The notes beneath the pieces were generated by a model. That model saw nothing but the letters and a program-made list of their open reading frames with translations, had not been told where the DNA came from and searched no databases. Positions 27,115 through 36,590 of a stretch of 64,000 bases of DNA are shown piece by piece; position 1 is the stretch's first letter; every line of letters starts with the position of its first letter. The translations under genes were made by a program, and so were the position numbers. This stretch comes from Azotimanducus chitobiosivorans. Its GTDB lineage: Bacteria; Pseudomonadota; Gammaproteobacteria; Pseudomonadales; Azotimanducaceae. The DNA lies in the NCBI GenBank assembly GCA_965200235.1, contig OZ241339.1:186001-250000 (forward strand), given 5' to 3'.

Positions 27115-30100
27115 TTATCCCGATTTTTCCGCAGGTTGAACGGCTATGTCCATGAGTTTTTCGAAGCTATCAACAGTGTCGAATTTCACTTGATCCCGAC
27201 CTGAGCCCGTTGTAAGACATTCAAAGAACTTGTGCGCACAACGAATTTTGCTCTTCTCTATTTCGCGCAGATCCATATCGCGCAGGCTGCCTTTGGTCTC
27301 TACGACAAAATACAAGTTCCCCAGTGGATTTTGCTTAAATGAAATCGCCCAATCGGGATTGTATTCGCCAACCGGAGTCGGGATGGAATAGCCACTCGGT
27401 AGCTTTGCATAAACATCCACTTGCTCGCAGGTATCGAGATTCCGTGCGAATTCACGCTCCACATCGGAATCTGTGGCGACATAGTCGTAGATATGACGCG
27501 TCAGTTTATCGTGGGCCTGATTTACAAGTCTTCCACTTTGACTCTGGTCAAATATATCGATGCTGTAGAGCTCAGGCAGTGGCTTATAGGAGATGTTGTC
27601 GACGACCAGTCTGGCCACCTGCTCGCTGATTAACCGAATGCATTCGACAATGAACTGCTCGGGATTCTGCTTGAATAAATTAAACGACTCCGTCTTAATG
27701 CTTTGAAGCACTTCAGCTACGGTCTTTCTTGTCAAGTGAGTACCTTCAGCCACTTTTCCGACAAGGTCGTACTTAACCTCGGAGCGGACGGGGCCTTCGT
27801 GTGTTTCTATCGATGTCGCAGATAATCCGAAGCCCCTTCCCGCTTCGATATGATTCCAGGTCACTTCATCATCTTGAATGCCGGTGCGAGTAATGTACTG
27901 TAGCCGCGTGACCTTCAAACTTGAGTTGATGGCTTGCACGCAAGCTGTGACGACCGCTTCAGAGTCCATGTTGACTCGATAGACAGCTTTCCGATTGATG
28001 CGTTCCCACAAGTCTCTGAACCCTTTCCGCTCAAAGTTCTCATTAAGCGGGTTGATCTTGGAAAGAAGCTCATTTTCGGGACAAGGAATCTGATCATCGC
28101 TCAGGACTGTATCGACCCATGCAATGATCGAGTCCGTAAATTCCGAGAGGTCGTCTGGAAGTGCTGCGAGCGCGTCACCAGTTCTTGCCTTTCGGTAGAC
28201 AGATGTAATTTGGTCATCGTCGTCAATATATTCATGCCTGATAAGCCACCTATGAATCCTAGTGGCCATGTTGGGATCAATGGCAAGCTCTTGAGAAGCT
28301 GATGTGCGAATGACCTTGTTGCGGAAATACTGCTCAGTTGCCTTCTTAGGTCGGGCAGAAAGGGAATCGCGCAACTCTCCTTGCAGACCTTTAACGAAGT
28401 CACCATAGCTCTCACTGGCGACAACAGTTAGAGTATTTATATCGTGTACGCGCAGTGGATCATCCATGCGTTCGCCGCGCTGATTCACACAGATTCTGAG
28501 CCCTCTGCCAACTTCCTGTCGCCGCGAAATATTACTGTCGCTGTGTTTCAGCATGCACATCACAAACACATTGGGGTTGTCCCATCCCTCACGCAAAGCC
28601 GAGTGAGAAAAGATGAATCTTGTTGGTTCCGATAAGGAAAGCAGCCGCTCCTTGTCTTTCAAAATCAAATCGTATGCGTCTTGGTCATCAGAAATCCCCT
28701 TGTCTTCCCCTCGTCGCTTTATTTTGGGGTCGATGAACCGGTCCGAATGCCTCTTGTCGATAGAGAAATAGCCCTTGTGCGTATCATTAACAGTGATTCC
28801 ATCCAAGTATTGTCGATAAGGCGAGTCGGAAGGGAGTTTATTGTGCATTTGCTGTTGAAAAGTCGTGTACTCTTCTTCAAATATCTTGGCATACTCTCCC
28901 TGGCTATCCGCTCTCTCGTAATCTCTATACTTAATAACCTCGTCGATAAAGAAGAGTGACAGCACCTTTATCCCCTTGGCGAACAGAAACTTTTCTCGCT
29001 CAATGTGTGCCTTGATTGTTTCCCGAATTTGAATGCGACGAAGCACGGTCTCAGTCACATCGCCGATGGCCTCCCCCGCAGAGAGGCATAAGCCATTGCT
29101 GAACCGTACCGTATTGGTGCGCGCATCAATGTCAGAGATCAAGTAGCCGCGATATTGATCAAGCCTGTTCGACTCGTCGAACAAGTTCTGGCCTAGTTCT
29201 AGTCGATTTAGCGTGCGCTTAATTCCACCGACTTGGCGCCGTTCGAATTCCATTCGTGCGATAGGAGACCCTCTTGAAGTCTCAATCGACTCTAAATAGA
29301 GATAGCCGCTGTTACCTGGTAGGCCCCGAACCGTAATACCTTTCACGGAAATGCGCTTGACGAGCTTTTGATTGTATGCGTCCAAAGCATCAAGACGATG
29401 TACCTGATTGCGCACTTTTCTATGCGTTGCGGAGTAGCGAAGGACCATCAGCGGCTTGAATTTTTCGAGGGCTTCCAACGTGTTGTCCCCTTCCATTTTC
29501 TGCGGTTCATCAAGGATTAGGATTGGACGGTTGCTACCAATCACATCTATCGGACGACGCGATTGAAACTCGTCCAGAGAGTCATAGATGCGGCGCTGGT
29601 CTCTCCCCCTTGCATTGAACGCCTGGATATTGATCACCATTACGTTGACCCCGTCATCGGACGAGTAGCTCTGGAGGTGCTGTAAGTGCCGCGAGTTATA
29701 GGCGAAGAATCGAGCCTTCCTTTTGTACTCAACGGAAAAATGCTCCGCGGTGACCGCAAATGACTTCAGTACACCCTCCCGAATTGCGATGCTGGGGACA
29801 ACCACTATGAATTTGCTCCAGCCGAAGTGTCTGTGCATCTCGAACAACGTCTTGATATAGCAATAGGTTTTGCCTGTGCCTGTTTCCATTTCTACATCAA
29901 GATTAATGTGGCATCCGGCGCTTGTCGCCAAGTGTTCTGAGAGTGGCAAATTCTGCCGATGCTGGACTTTTCGGATATTGGAGAGCAGTTGATCGTTATC
30001 GAGTTGCACTTCGGCGTTTTTGAACGCATCTAAAGTTCGCTCCAGTCCGATTCCCGATTGCCCCGTGCGCCTATTAGGACTGGTCGATACGGCTCCAGGT

Positions 30101-30204
30101 TCGATTCGATAACGACCTGCGTTCCTTGGCTGTCCTGCAAAGCAGTCGAGAATAGAAGCTACTGCATGAGTTTGGAAGGCTTGATTTTTGAACCTGAGCT
30201 TCAT
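27115..30204 (-). CDS. Type III restriction enzyme Res subunit
   Basis: Helicase-nuclease subunit of a type III system, about 1029 residues. SF2 motor: Walker A METGTGKT (about residues 107-113), DEPQ box in LILDEPQKMEG, motif III in RYSATHR, motif VI in QEVGRGLRI, and HSALREGWDNPN. The C-terminal PD-(D/E)xK nuclease is seen as NPDWAIS...VVETKG. I start at 30204 (MKLRFKNQAFQTHAV), 25 bases after the AlbA gene; a longer frame to 30279 would overlap that gene by 50 bases. Last gene of the operon. A+T-rich compared with flanking core genes. Confidence 0.93.
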   Translation of the reverse strand: MKLRFKNQAFQTHAVASILDCFAGQPRNAGRYRIEPGAVSTSPNRRTGQSGIGLERTLDAFKNAEVQLDNDQLLSNIRKVQHRQNLPLSEHLATSAGCHINLDVEMETGTGKTYCYIKTLFEMHRHFGWSKFIVVVPSIAIREGVLKSFAVTAEHFSVEYKRKARFFAYNSRHLQHLQSYSSDDGVNVMVINIQAFNARGRDQRRIYDSLDEFQSRRPIDVIGSNRPILILDEPQKMEGDNTLEALEKFKPLMVLRYSATHRKVRNQVHRLDALDAYNQKLVKRISVKGITVRGLPGNSGYLYLESIETSRGSPIARMEFERRQVGGIKRTLNRLELGQNLFDESNRLDQYRGYLISDIDARTNTVRFSNGLCLSAGEAIGDVTETVLRRIQIRETIKAHIEREKFLFAKGIKVLSLFFIDEVIKYRDYERADSQGEYAKIFEEEYTTFQQQMHNKLPSDSPYRQYLDGITVNDTHKGYFSIDKRHSDRFIDPKIKRRGEDKGISDDQDAYDLILKDKERLLSLSEPTRFIFSHSALREGWDNPNVFVMCMLKHSDSNISRRQEVGRGLRICVNQRGERMDDPLRVHDINTLTVVASESYGDFVKGLQGELRDSLSARPKKATEQYFRNKVIRTSASQELAIDPNMATRIHRWLIRHEYIDDDDQITSVYRKARTGDALAALPDDLSEFTDSIIAWVDTVLSDDQIPCPENELLSKINPLNENFERKGFRDLWERINRKAVYRVNMDSEAVVTACVQAINSSLKVTRLQYITRTGIQDDEVTWNHIEAGRGFGLSATSIETHEGPVRSEVKYDLVGKVAEGTHLTRKTVAEVLQSIKTESFNLFKQNPEQFIVECIRLISEQVARLVVDNISYKPLPELYSIDIFDQSQSGRLVNQAHDKLTRHIYDYVATDSDVEREFARNLDTCEQVDVYAKLPSGYSIPTPVGEYNPDWAISFKQNPLGNLYFVVETKGSLRDMDLREIEKSKIRCAHKFFECLTTGSGRDQVKFDTVDSFEKLMDIAVQPAEKSG

Positions 30205-30229
30205 AGTGATTTCAGCATTCTTTTCTGCA

Positions 30230-31921
30230 TCATGCACTCTCGTTTTCTTCATTTTCTGCAAGAGACCAGCGAGCCGCACGAGTTCTACCGTTACTTTTTA
30301 TTGCTTTGTATCGTTGTAATCTAGTCAATAAGTTATTGATATATAAACTTTTTTTGTCATCTGAAACGCCTTCAGAAAAATGCGGGATGAGTATGGAGTT
30401 TATTTCTGCACGACTGCATTCTTCAACATTTCGAAGGTGTTCCAGCAGAATTCTGTCCAAATCCGGCATGTTTTCGTTACGGCTCTCATTTTTTAAGTTT
30501 TTAGTTTCAGCGATTATCGGCTCTAAAGACAGTCGCAGATTTGGATTCCGCCCTTTGATCATGCCTTGAAGTCTGAGTCGGCTTGCCTCTGCCTTAGGCA
30601 CGGACAGGCGCTTTTGCACACGGTCTAATAAAATGATGTCAGACAGAGGGATTCCTTTGTTCTGCATGAGTAGATGAGCGTAGGCTGAATCAGCAACGGT
30701 TCCGTAAATCGTCGTTCTTACAGCTTCCGGCTGGCTTAGATCATAGTCGGGCAGGGGAGAGTAGCGCTTGGCTTGGCGAGTATGTATGTCGTGAATCCCT
30801 AAACCCATCGTGTCGATCATGTTGAGCGCTGTCATCGCTTGCGCTAGAAACGGATTGCGGTATTGACTCGGGACCTTGGTGCCCTCAATGTAATCTTCGG
30901 GCGCATCTTCAAAAAATCCACCTTGGTTTTCGAATGTTAAGCAGTCGAGGTGCTCGGTGACAATAATTCTCGAGTTGCGGTTGTAATCTTGGTGCGCGAT
31001 ACAGTTGTGTAACGCTTCCATGACGATCTTTTCCTCATACTTGGAAATTTCTATCGGTAGCAATTGATTGCGGGGTAGCAAGCGAATTTGAATATTTCGG
31101 ATGCGCTGGTAGAGGTTGCTGGTACTGATGAGGAATGGTGGATAAAAATGCTCGTAGGCTCGTTCTTGCCCACGCAAGTTCCAAGTTAACTCTGCCGGAT
31201 GCGGAGAAAGCTGCCAAGAGGCTTCACTTCTGCCTAGCAACAGCATTGCAGCGCGGGTGATTTGTCCATCAACTGTGATCCTAGCCCGGTTGAGAAAAAC
31301 AGAAGCGTCCCATTGCGCGACTTCAGACTCCGAGAATCGCTGGGCATACTTCATTTGAAAAGCTTGGCGGGCTCTCGAAAGTGCTTGTTCATCAAGGTCT
31401 CTAGTAGATGCCCCGTGCACGATTTGCGCGGTCCAGTCTTCCGAAAAGCTTTGGCCACGGATTTCGTCGAGCTTGTCGATCCCCATCGGGGTGAGATTCT
31501 CTCCGGCTCTAGCGTAGTAGTGCCCTTTCCAAGCAATAGGCAGCCCTCGCGGCGCGGGTGGAATTTTGAAGAAAACTACTCGACCCTGTGGGTGCTGGTA
31601 TTCGTAGATGCCTTTGAAAGTGATGCTCGGTTCGGTGCCTTGTGCCATTTGCATCTTGGTATGTTGAAGTCGGTCCGTCCCGATGCGGTAACCAGTTCCG
31701 ACAACGGTTCTCGACTTGTCATCGATGCCGAACACCAGCCAAGCCTGTTCGAGACCAAGCAGATTTGCTTGGTTTGCGAGCGCAGAAAAGTACTGGCCGA
31801 CTTTGTCGGTAGGGAAATCAGCTTTTGCGTGTTTCAGCTCTACGACTTCATTTTCGCCACCAAGGAGTAGCTCATCAAGAAGGCAAGCCAGATGGCTATC
31901 AGTTGAGTTGCCTTGCATCAA
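30230..31921 (-). CDS. AlbA_2/Schlafen-type ATP-binding protein inside a type III R-M operon
   Basis: A 563-residue protein between mod and res. The N-terminal half is an AlbA_2 (Schlafen-like) domain: ENEVVELKHAKADFPTDKVG, NLLGLEQAWLVFGIDD, GYRIG, and the AGENLTPM segment. The middle holds a HATPase_c_4-like fold: EALHNCIAHQDYNRN, LTFENQGGF, DTMGLGIHDI. The tail has a winged-helix-like region with charged stretches. Mod overlaps it by four bases (ATGA), so it is translated with the operon. Function unknown; DNA/RNA binding and regulation or a third defence activity are possible. Clearly A+T-rich. Confidence 0.85.
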   Translation of the reverse strand: MMQGNSTDSHLACLLDELLLGGENEVVELKHAKADFPTDKVGQYFSALANQANLLGLEQAWLVFGIDDKSRTVVGTGYRIGTDRLQHTKMQMAQGTEPSITFKGIYEYQHPQGRVVFFKIPPAPRGLPIAWKGHYYARAGENLTPMGIDKLDEIRGQSFSEDWTAQIVHGASTRDLDEQALSRARQAFQMKYAQRFSESEVAQWDASVFLNRARITVDGQITRAAMLLLGRSEASWQLSPHPAELTWNLRGQERAYEHFYPPFLISTSNLYQRIRNIQIRLLPRNQLLPIEISKYEEKIVMEALHNCIAHQDYNRNSRIIVTEHLDCLTFENQGGFFEDAPEDYIEGTKVPSQYRNPFLAQAMTALNMIDTMGLGIHDIHTRQAKRYSPLPDYDLSQPEAVRTTIYGTVADSAYAHLLMQNKGIPLSDIILLDRVQKRLSVPKAEASRLRLQGMIKGRNPNLRLSLEPIIAETKNLKNESRNENMPDLDRILLEHLRNVEECSRAEINSILIPHFSEGVSDDKKSLYINNLLTRLQRYKAIKSNGRTRAARWSLAENEENESA

Positions 31922-33819
31922 AAGACCTTCATCTCTGTCCGGGGTGCCAATTGTCTTAATATTTGTTCTACGTTTATTTTTGCGGTATCAGAGGCAAAAC
32001 AACTGTCTTTGAACACAACGCGAATTGGCTGACATGCGGCTATGTCCTTGACAAGACCTTCGGTCACACAGTCGTCAAAGCAGGCGATGAGCGCATTTCC
32101 ATCAACAAAGAAGACTGTTTGCTTTCGGATGGTTCGAGTCTCTATCGGTGACGAGAGGTCAACACCCCAATCGAGCAATACTTGGAAGAGCAGGTCCTCT
32201 GGAGTGCGGCCTGATTTGATATTGTCGGCAGCTTCTTTTAGTAAGTCCTGTCTGAGAGCATCTGGTGTGTAGAACACGTCTTCCATGTTGGACGAATCAA
32301 TTTTCAACACTCGAAAGCCGATGTCTCTGTTCCAGTCTTCGTGGCAATCTCCCTGGAGAATTTTCTTGCCAGCACGTCGAATCCGTTCTTTGCCGATTTC
32401 GGCTATGGTGCTGTAGCCCGCTTTATGCGCGTCTGACTTGTCATCGCACTCTTCCGGGAGTTGAACAAGAATGAAATTCCTATTTCCCCCGTCTTCCGCA
32501 TTGGTTTGCATCACCGCGTGAGCGGTGGATGCAGAGCCAGCGAAAAAGTCCATAATGAGTGCATTGTCATCGCAGAGGCTCCTCACAAAGAACTGTATAA
32601 GCTTGGATGGCTTCGGATACGGGAATATTTGCTGCCCAAAAAGCTCGCGCAATTCCCGTGAGCCGTGCTCTGTTCTTCCAACCTCATCTTCGGGAAGAAA
32701 TGTGGAGACCGGCTTTCTGACATCGGATGAACCGTACTTGCGTTCGGCTTTCGCTTTGTCTTCTGATTCAAATACACGGAACTTTGGTCTGCGAATATCC
32801 AGAAAGGTGTAGTCACCTGGAAACACAATTTTTCCTTGCTGATAGTATTCAGGGAATGTCTCCTTGGTAACCGACCAAGTTCGATTATCGCTCGCTGGAT
32901 AGCTATCTCCGTTCTTAGGGTTGACGATCGTGAAATACGAATTCGGCCTTTCTGAAGCAGTGGTATTCTTAGTGAGATCTTGCAATCGCCATCGGTCGAG
33001 AAAATCGTCTGTGGTGTAGTATTTTCTGTTGCTGATGCGTCCCGCAGTGAACGATGGCTTTGCATAGGCAATGACCCATTCAACGTCATTCGAAACCCCG
33101 TAGGGCACGTCTGATTTTGCGGTTCGGTTTCGCCAAGGAAATAATCCAACGAACGAATTTGAACCGAATGTTTCGTCGCATATGCGCTGGAGGTTGGGTT
33201 GCTCGCCACTGTCAAGACTAATGAAAATAACGCCATCTTCAGCTAGGAGGTTTCGGGCGAGCCTTACCCGGGGGTACATCATGGATAGCCAGTCGGAATG
33301 AAAGCGCCCATTTGATTCAGTGTTGGCGACTAGCTGGGTTCCGCCTTGGCTGGCTTGGCCGGAATCCCGCAGATAGTCTTTTTTCCCTTGAGAAAAGGTA
33401 TCTTTGTATATGAAATCCCTCCCGGTGTTGTACGGCGGGTCTATATATATCATCTTGACCTTGCCAAGATAGGTTTCCTGCAGCAGCTTCAAAGCATAAA
33501 GATTGTCTCCTTCAATGAACAAGTTTTGGGTGGTGTCAAAATCGATGCTCTCCTCACGGCAGGGGCGTAGAGTCTTACTGATCGGTGTATTGGCCGTCAG
33601 CAATGCTTCACGCTTGCCAGGCCAATCAAGGTGAAAGCGTTCTTGTGAGCCTTCCACAATCTGGCTAGACAACTCCTGCTTCAGCAGGTCGAAATCAATC
33701 GTGAGCCTCAATTGACCATCTTGCCTTTTCGATTCTGTGACACAACCAGGAAATAGCTCTCGAATCTTGTCGATATTTTCTGTAGTGGTGTCCGGAGTTT
33801 TCATCTTCAACTTGTTCAT
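31918..33819 (-). CDS. Type III DNA methyltransferase Mod subunit
   Basis: Adenine-specific methyltransferase that provides target recognition for the type III complex, 633 residues. Motif IV DPPY is at residues 127-130 (MIYIDPPYNTG), ahead of the SAM-binding motif DFFAGSASTAHAVM, the order of beta-class enzymes. The middle variable region is the target-recognition domain, so specificity cannot be read from this sequence. First gene of the operon. The 229 bases upstream, up to the truncated KstD copy, hold its promoter. No simple-sequence repeats suggesting phase variation were seen at its start. Confidence 0.93.
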   Translation of the reverse strand: MNKLKMKTPDTTTENIDKIRELFPGCVTESKRQDGQLRLTIDFDLLKQELSSQIVEGSQERFHLDWPGKREALLTANTPISKTLRPCREESIDFDTTQNLFIEGDNLYALKLLQETYLGKVKMIYIDPPYNTGRDFIYKDTFSQGKKDYLRDSGQASQGGTQLVANTESNGRFHSDWLSMMYPRVRLARNLLAEDGVIFISLDSGEQPNLQRICDETFGSNSFVGLFPWRNRTAKSDVPYGVSNDVEWVIAYAKPSFTAGRISNRKYYTTDDFLDRWRLQDLTKNTTASERPNSYFTIVNPKNGDSYPASDNRTWSVTKETFPEYYQQGKIVFPGDYTFLDIRRPKFRVFESEDKAKAERKYGSSDVRKPVSTFLPEDEVGRTEHGSRELRELFGQQIFPYPKPSKLIQFFVRSLCDDNALIMDFFAGSASTAHAVMQTNAEDGGNRNFILVQLPEECDDKSDAHKAGYSTIAEIGKERIRRAGKKILQGDCHEDWNRDIGFRVLKIDSSNMEDVFYTPDALRQDLLKEAADNIKSGRTPEDLLFQVLLDWGVDLSSPIETRTIRKQTVFFVDGNALIACFDDCVTEGLVKDIAACQPIRVVFKDSCFASDTAKINVEQILRQLAPRTEMKVF

Positions 33820-33978
33820 ATCAAATTCTCAATGATAGGTGGCGCGCTCAATGTTATAAGTCAGGTGGTTGCTATCGCTCCGTTCGGCTGTAGAGACATC
33901 CTGTGCAGATCGAAGCCGCTCCCTCTCATAGTTGCAAGTATAGGGCGAGTCAATCGAGAGTGACTTTGGCGTGGACGA

Positions 33979-34704
33979 TTACTTTTGAACTGGCGGCGCG
34001 AGCAGTACTTGGCGGACTATTGCGGGTATCGATTGCTGTAGCCGAACAACGCCAGCGCAGCCAGTGCAAAGTCGGCGCGCGATGCCCCACTTCAATGTCC
34101 ATGGCAGGTCGAGCACAGCGCGGCCAATGAGTCGCATGGTGAGGCCAGCCCAGCCAGGCAGGCGCGCCGTCAAGAGCGCCGCTTCAGTTTGCGTGAAGTG
34201 AATGCGCCCGAAGAGTCGCATCATGTGGTGCGTCGGATGAATGTGCGCGAAATCACCCCCAAGCTCCGAGGCGTCGACCGGTTCCGGCTCCATCGAACGA
34301 TGGCCGTGCCGCGCGCCGGGCAGGTCGGTGTAGTAGTCGGGATAGTGGTCCAAGGACATGTAGCGCACGCGCGTGCGCTCGTGTAGAAAGTCGATCATCT
34401 CAGGGCCGACATCGATATAGGTGTCGAGCATTTCGCTTGGCACGTCGTTCGACGGAATTGTCTGGCGCAGATATTCGCGCGCATCTTCCAAGGAATCCTC
34501 GGCACCGGCGGCCTTCGCATAGCGGTTGCATGGAATCCACACGCCGCCACCCGATATGGCGCTTGTGCCGCCGACCTTCTCGCTCTTCTCGATCAGCAGG
34601 ACATCGGTGACGCCGAGCTCGTGGCAACACAGCGCCGCGGTCATCGCGCCATTGCCGCTGCCGACGATCAGCACATCGACTTCGTGATCAAAGCTGTCCT
34701 GCAA
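33979..34704 (-). pseudogene. Truncated duplicate of the KstD-like gene
   Basis: N-terminal 218 or so codons of the KstD-like protein, including the TTG start at 34704 and AAGGAG (spacing seven), then a break: after CTGCAGV it reads VRLQQSIPAIVRQVLLAPP and stops. The C-terminal FAD motif is absent, so it cannot be functional. It differs from copy A at a few percent of bases, for example SEKVGGTS against SDRVGGTS and IDVGPEM against VKVGPEM. Confidence 0.88.
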
Positions 34705-34724
34705 CCTTGTGCTCCTTGGCGAAA
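34049..34724. repeat. Long direct repeat, copy B
   Basis: Partner of 26365-27040, same orientation, about 96% identical by eye. Homology stops sharply near 34049 (codes change from GCCGGGTCACGCC to GCCGAACAACGCC across the junction) and fades just past the ribosome-binding site at 34724. The two copies flank exactly the R-M operon. Confidence 0.85.
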
Positions 34725-34805
34725 GTTCCAGCATACCGCAGCGCGTCGTTTCTTGGCCTTTGCCTTTATAATCCGAACCAAGTGATTCCCCTTTCACACC
34801 GTCGA

Positions 34806-35081
34806 ATGGATGAACTCAAACGACAGAACGACTGGCGAAAGGTGCTGATGACACCTGAAGAGCGGGAAGCCTATGACAGGCGCAATTTTGTCATCGACCC
34901 TGACACAGGGGACATTCTTGCGAAAAGACCGACGCCCTACCAAATGGCGCGGCTTGAGGGATATGACTGGCATGCCTTGCCTGACGACCTGAGCGATTTC
35001 GACGAGGATGTCGTGCTTGAGTTGCCCGAATCGTTCTATGAGAAAACAGAGGATGATGATGACGGGTCAATTCGCCGTTGA
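34806..35081 (+). CDS. Small acidic protein (possible antitoxin of PIN module)
   Basis: A 91-residue acidic protein of no family I recognise. It has WRKVLMTPEEREAYDRRNF at the N terminus and an acidic tail (DEDVVLELPESFYEKTEDDDD). The start is the ATG at 34806. The PIN-like gene starts inside its 3' end with a 29-base overlap, as is common for antitoxin-toxin pairs in which the antitoxin is first. Function is inferred only from size and position. Confidence 0.5.
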   Translation: MDELKRQNDWRKVLMTPEEREAYDRRNFVIDPDTGDILAKRPTPYQMARLEGYDWHALPDDLSDFDEDVVLELPESFYEKTEDDDDGSIRR

Positions 35082-35943
35082 CACCAACCTGCTGATCTAC
35101 CCGACATCAAGACGGCTTTTGCACGGCATCGCCCTCGAAACAGGCTCTGAAATCGCGCTTCTGCCTGAAGTGGTGAAGGAGGTAATTGAGCGCAGGCATC
35201 TCGCCGACGCTGAAATGTCGCGATGGGAGAGAAGACGTGCGACCCGACTACGCAGTCTGCCTGTCTTGCAAAGGGATGCGATCGAAGAAGCGATCTCTCG
35301 CGCGGCATTGGAGTGGTGGGATGACATATCGAACCGCCCACCCTTTCGCATCCTCAAGACAGATCGATCGGGAAATAGGCACATGCGTGACATCGCCGGG
35401 TCAATTCCCGCTACCGTGTTTGCAGAACCGCGACAACGCGACGAGCTTGCAGGCGATCCGATGGTCGTTGCGCAAGCAATTTATTTTGATGTCGATCTGC
35501 TCAGCTCGAATAACCTAAACACGATGGCGCATGAAGAACTCAACAGTTGGCTTGTGAAGAAAGGCTGGAACAGGCCGCTCATTCACAGCGCGAGCGACAC
35601 CATCAAAGCCCTTGCAGGCGGGAACATTGACATCGCGTATACATGGATCATGGCGCACGGCATGAAGCAAATGCTCGATACGGAGGAGTTGAATCGAGAC
35701 GAGTTCCGAAAGACGCTCGCCATACTTGGGGATGCCGGGTTTCGTGAGAAAAACAAGAAAACCGACACGTTCAATACCATCGTATTCGATGTCCGCAGGC
35801 TTTTTGAATGTGATGATCACTTCCAAGAGAAGTTAATCGAATGCGCGAAAGCGCACGCTCAATCTCGCTCTGCTGCTATCGAAAGCGAGCTGCTTCTGAA
35901 CAGAAAAGTGAATGAGGCTCTCGAATGCCTCACTCGAGCCTAA
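35053..35943 (+). CDS. PIN-domain-like protein, candidate toxin
   Basis: About 296 residues from the first of three tandem ATGs (35053, 35056, 35059), just after an AGAGG. The start carries the PIN motif FAVDTNLLIYP (first Asp), then an acidic EVVKEVIERR, and a later GDPMVVAQAIYFDVDLLSSNN (second acidic cluster). These match the metal-binding positions of PIN ribonucleases, but the protein is more than twice the length of VapC and has an extra C-terminal half. Could be an RNase toxin or an RNA-processing enzyme. It overlaps the upstream gene. Confidence 0.6.
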   Translation: MMMTGQFAVDTNLLIYPTSRRLLHGIALETGSEIALLPEVVKEVIERRHLADAEMSRWERRRATRLRSLPVLQRDAIEEAISRAALEWWDDISNRPPFRILKTDRSGNRHMRDIAGSIPATVFAEPRQRDELAGDPMVVAQAIYFDVDLLSSNNLNTMAHEELNSWLVKKGWNRPLIHSASDTIKALAGGNIDIAYTWIMAHGMKQMLDTEELNRDEFRKTLAILGDAGFREKNKKTDTFNTIVFDVRRLFECDDHFQEKLIECAKAHAQSRSAAIESELLLNRKVNEALECLTRA

Positions 35944-35982
35944 CGGACTTGCGAAGCTCGATTTCGGAGAATCTCCTCCACT

Positions 35983-36033
35983 TGGCTGTACATTCAACCT
36001 TCAAGTGCAACGTTCGGTGAAACAGTAATTCCG
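35983..36033 (-). mobile_element. Solo IS30-type element end
   Basis: The minus strand reads GAATTACTGTTTCACCGAACG then TTGCACTTGAAGGTTGA. It translates to ITVSPNVALEG and a stop, matching ITVSPSVALDG at 5365-5398. It is the extreme 3' end of an IS30 transposase with the terminal repeat. Upstream of it on that strand no further transposase is visible. Thus the same element family left two stubs 30 kb apart. Confidence 0.55.
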
Positions 36034-36039
36034 TCAACC

Positions 36040-36059
36040 GCATGGGATGTACCCCATGC
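36040..36059. other. Short palindrome after the IS30 end
   Basis: GCATGGGATGTACCCCATGC is an inverted repeat with a 7-bp arm (GCATGGG / CCCATGC). It may be a small hairpin or terminator stem for the PIN gene, but there is no T-run. Confidence 0.3.
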
Positions 36060-36152
36060 GGCGTCGCGTGCAAGCGTTCTTTGCGCAAGGCTATGATGTT
36101 CACACTGCTGGTCACATCCGCGCAATAGCCGTTCGATACCAAGGAGTCAACC

Positions 36153-36590
36153 ATGACCGACAACCTTGCGCTGCAAGCGCACAAGAAATCCATCGCCCAC
36201 GCCATGGCTGGCAATCGCGAGGGGTGGATTGATCTCTTCGCTGACGATGCCGTCGTCCATGATCCTGTCGGTCCTTCGCCGCACGACCCCGAAGGCGTAG
36301 GCTTTCGCGGCAAAGCGCGCATCGCCGAATTCTGGGACATGATGATGGGCGGCACGCTTGTCGTCGTCCCGCACAAGCGCATTCCGGTGGGCGAGCGCAT
36401 TTGCGCGGTGTTCATGACGGCGACCAATGTGGAACCCGTGAAGTCGTCAGTTGAAATGGTCTCGGTGTACGAAGCCAACGAGGCTGGCAAACTGGTCAGC
36501 CTGAATACCTACTGGGACTTCAATGCGGTCATGGCGCAGATTGCCGAACATACAAACGCACAGGAAAACGAGGAATCGAACAATGCTTGA
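36153..36590 (+). CDS. SnoaL/ketosteroid-isomerase-like protein 1
   Basis: A 145-residue NTF2-fold protein: helical start (AHKKSIAHAMAGNREGWIDL), then FADDAVVHDPVGPSP, GKARIAEFWDMM, and beta strands ending in LNTYWDFNAVMA. This fold includes steroid isomerases, cyclases and dehydratases. The next gene overlaps its end by eight bases. With the neighbouring KstD-like genes and EthD-like gene it suggests lipid or steroid metabolism, but the reaction is not known. Confidence 0.75.
   Translation: MTDNLALQAHKKSIAHAMAGNREGWIDLFADDAVVHDPVGPSPHDPEGVGFRGKARIAEFWDMMMGGTLVVVPHKRIPVGERICAVFMTATNVEPVKSSVEMVSVYEANEAGKLVSLNTYWDFNAVMAQIAEHTNAQENEESNNA

Noticed and set aside
31918..33819. Phase-variable tract in mod
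   Set aside because: No homopolymer or tetranucleotide run long enough was seen in the gene.
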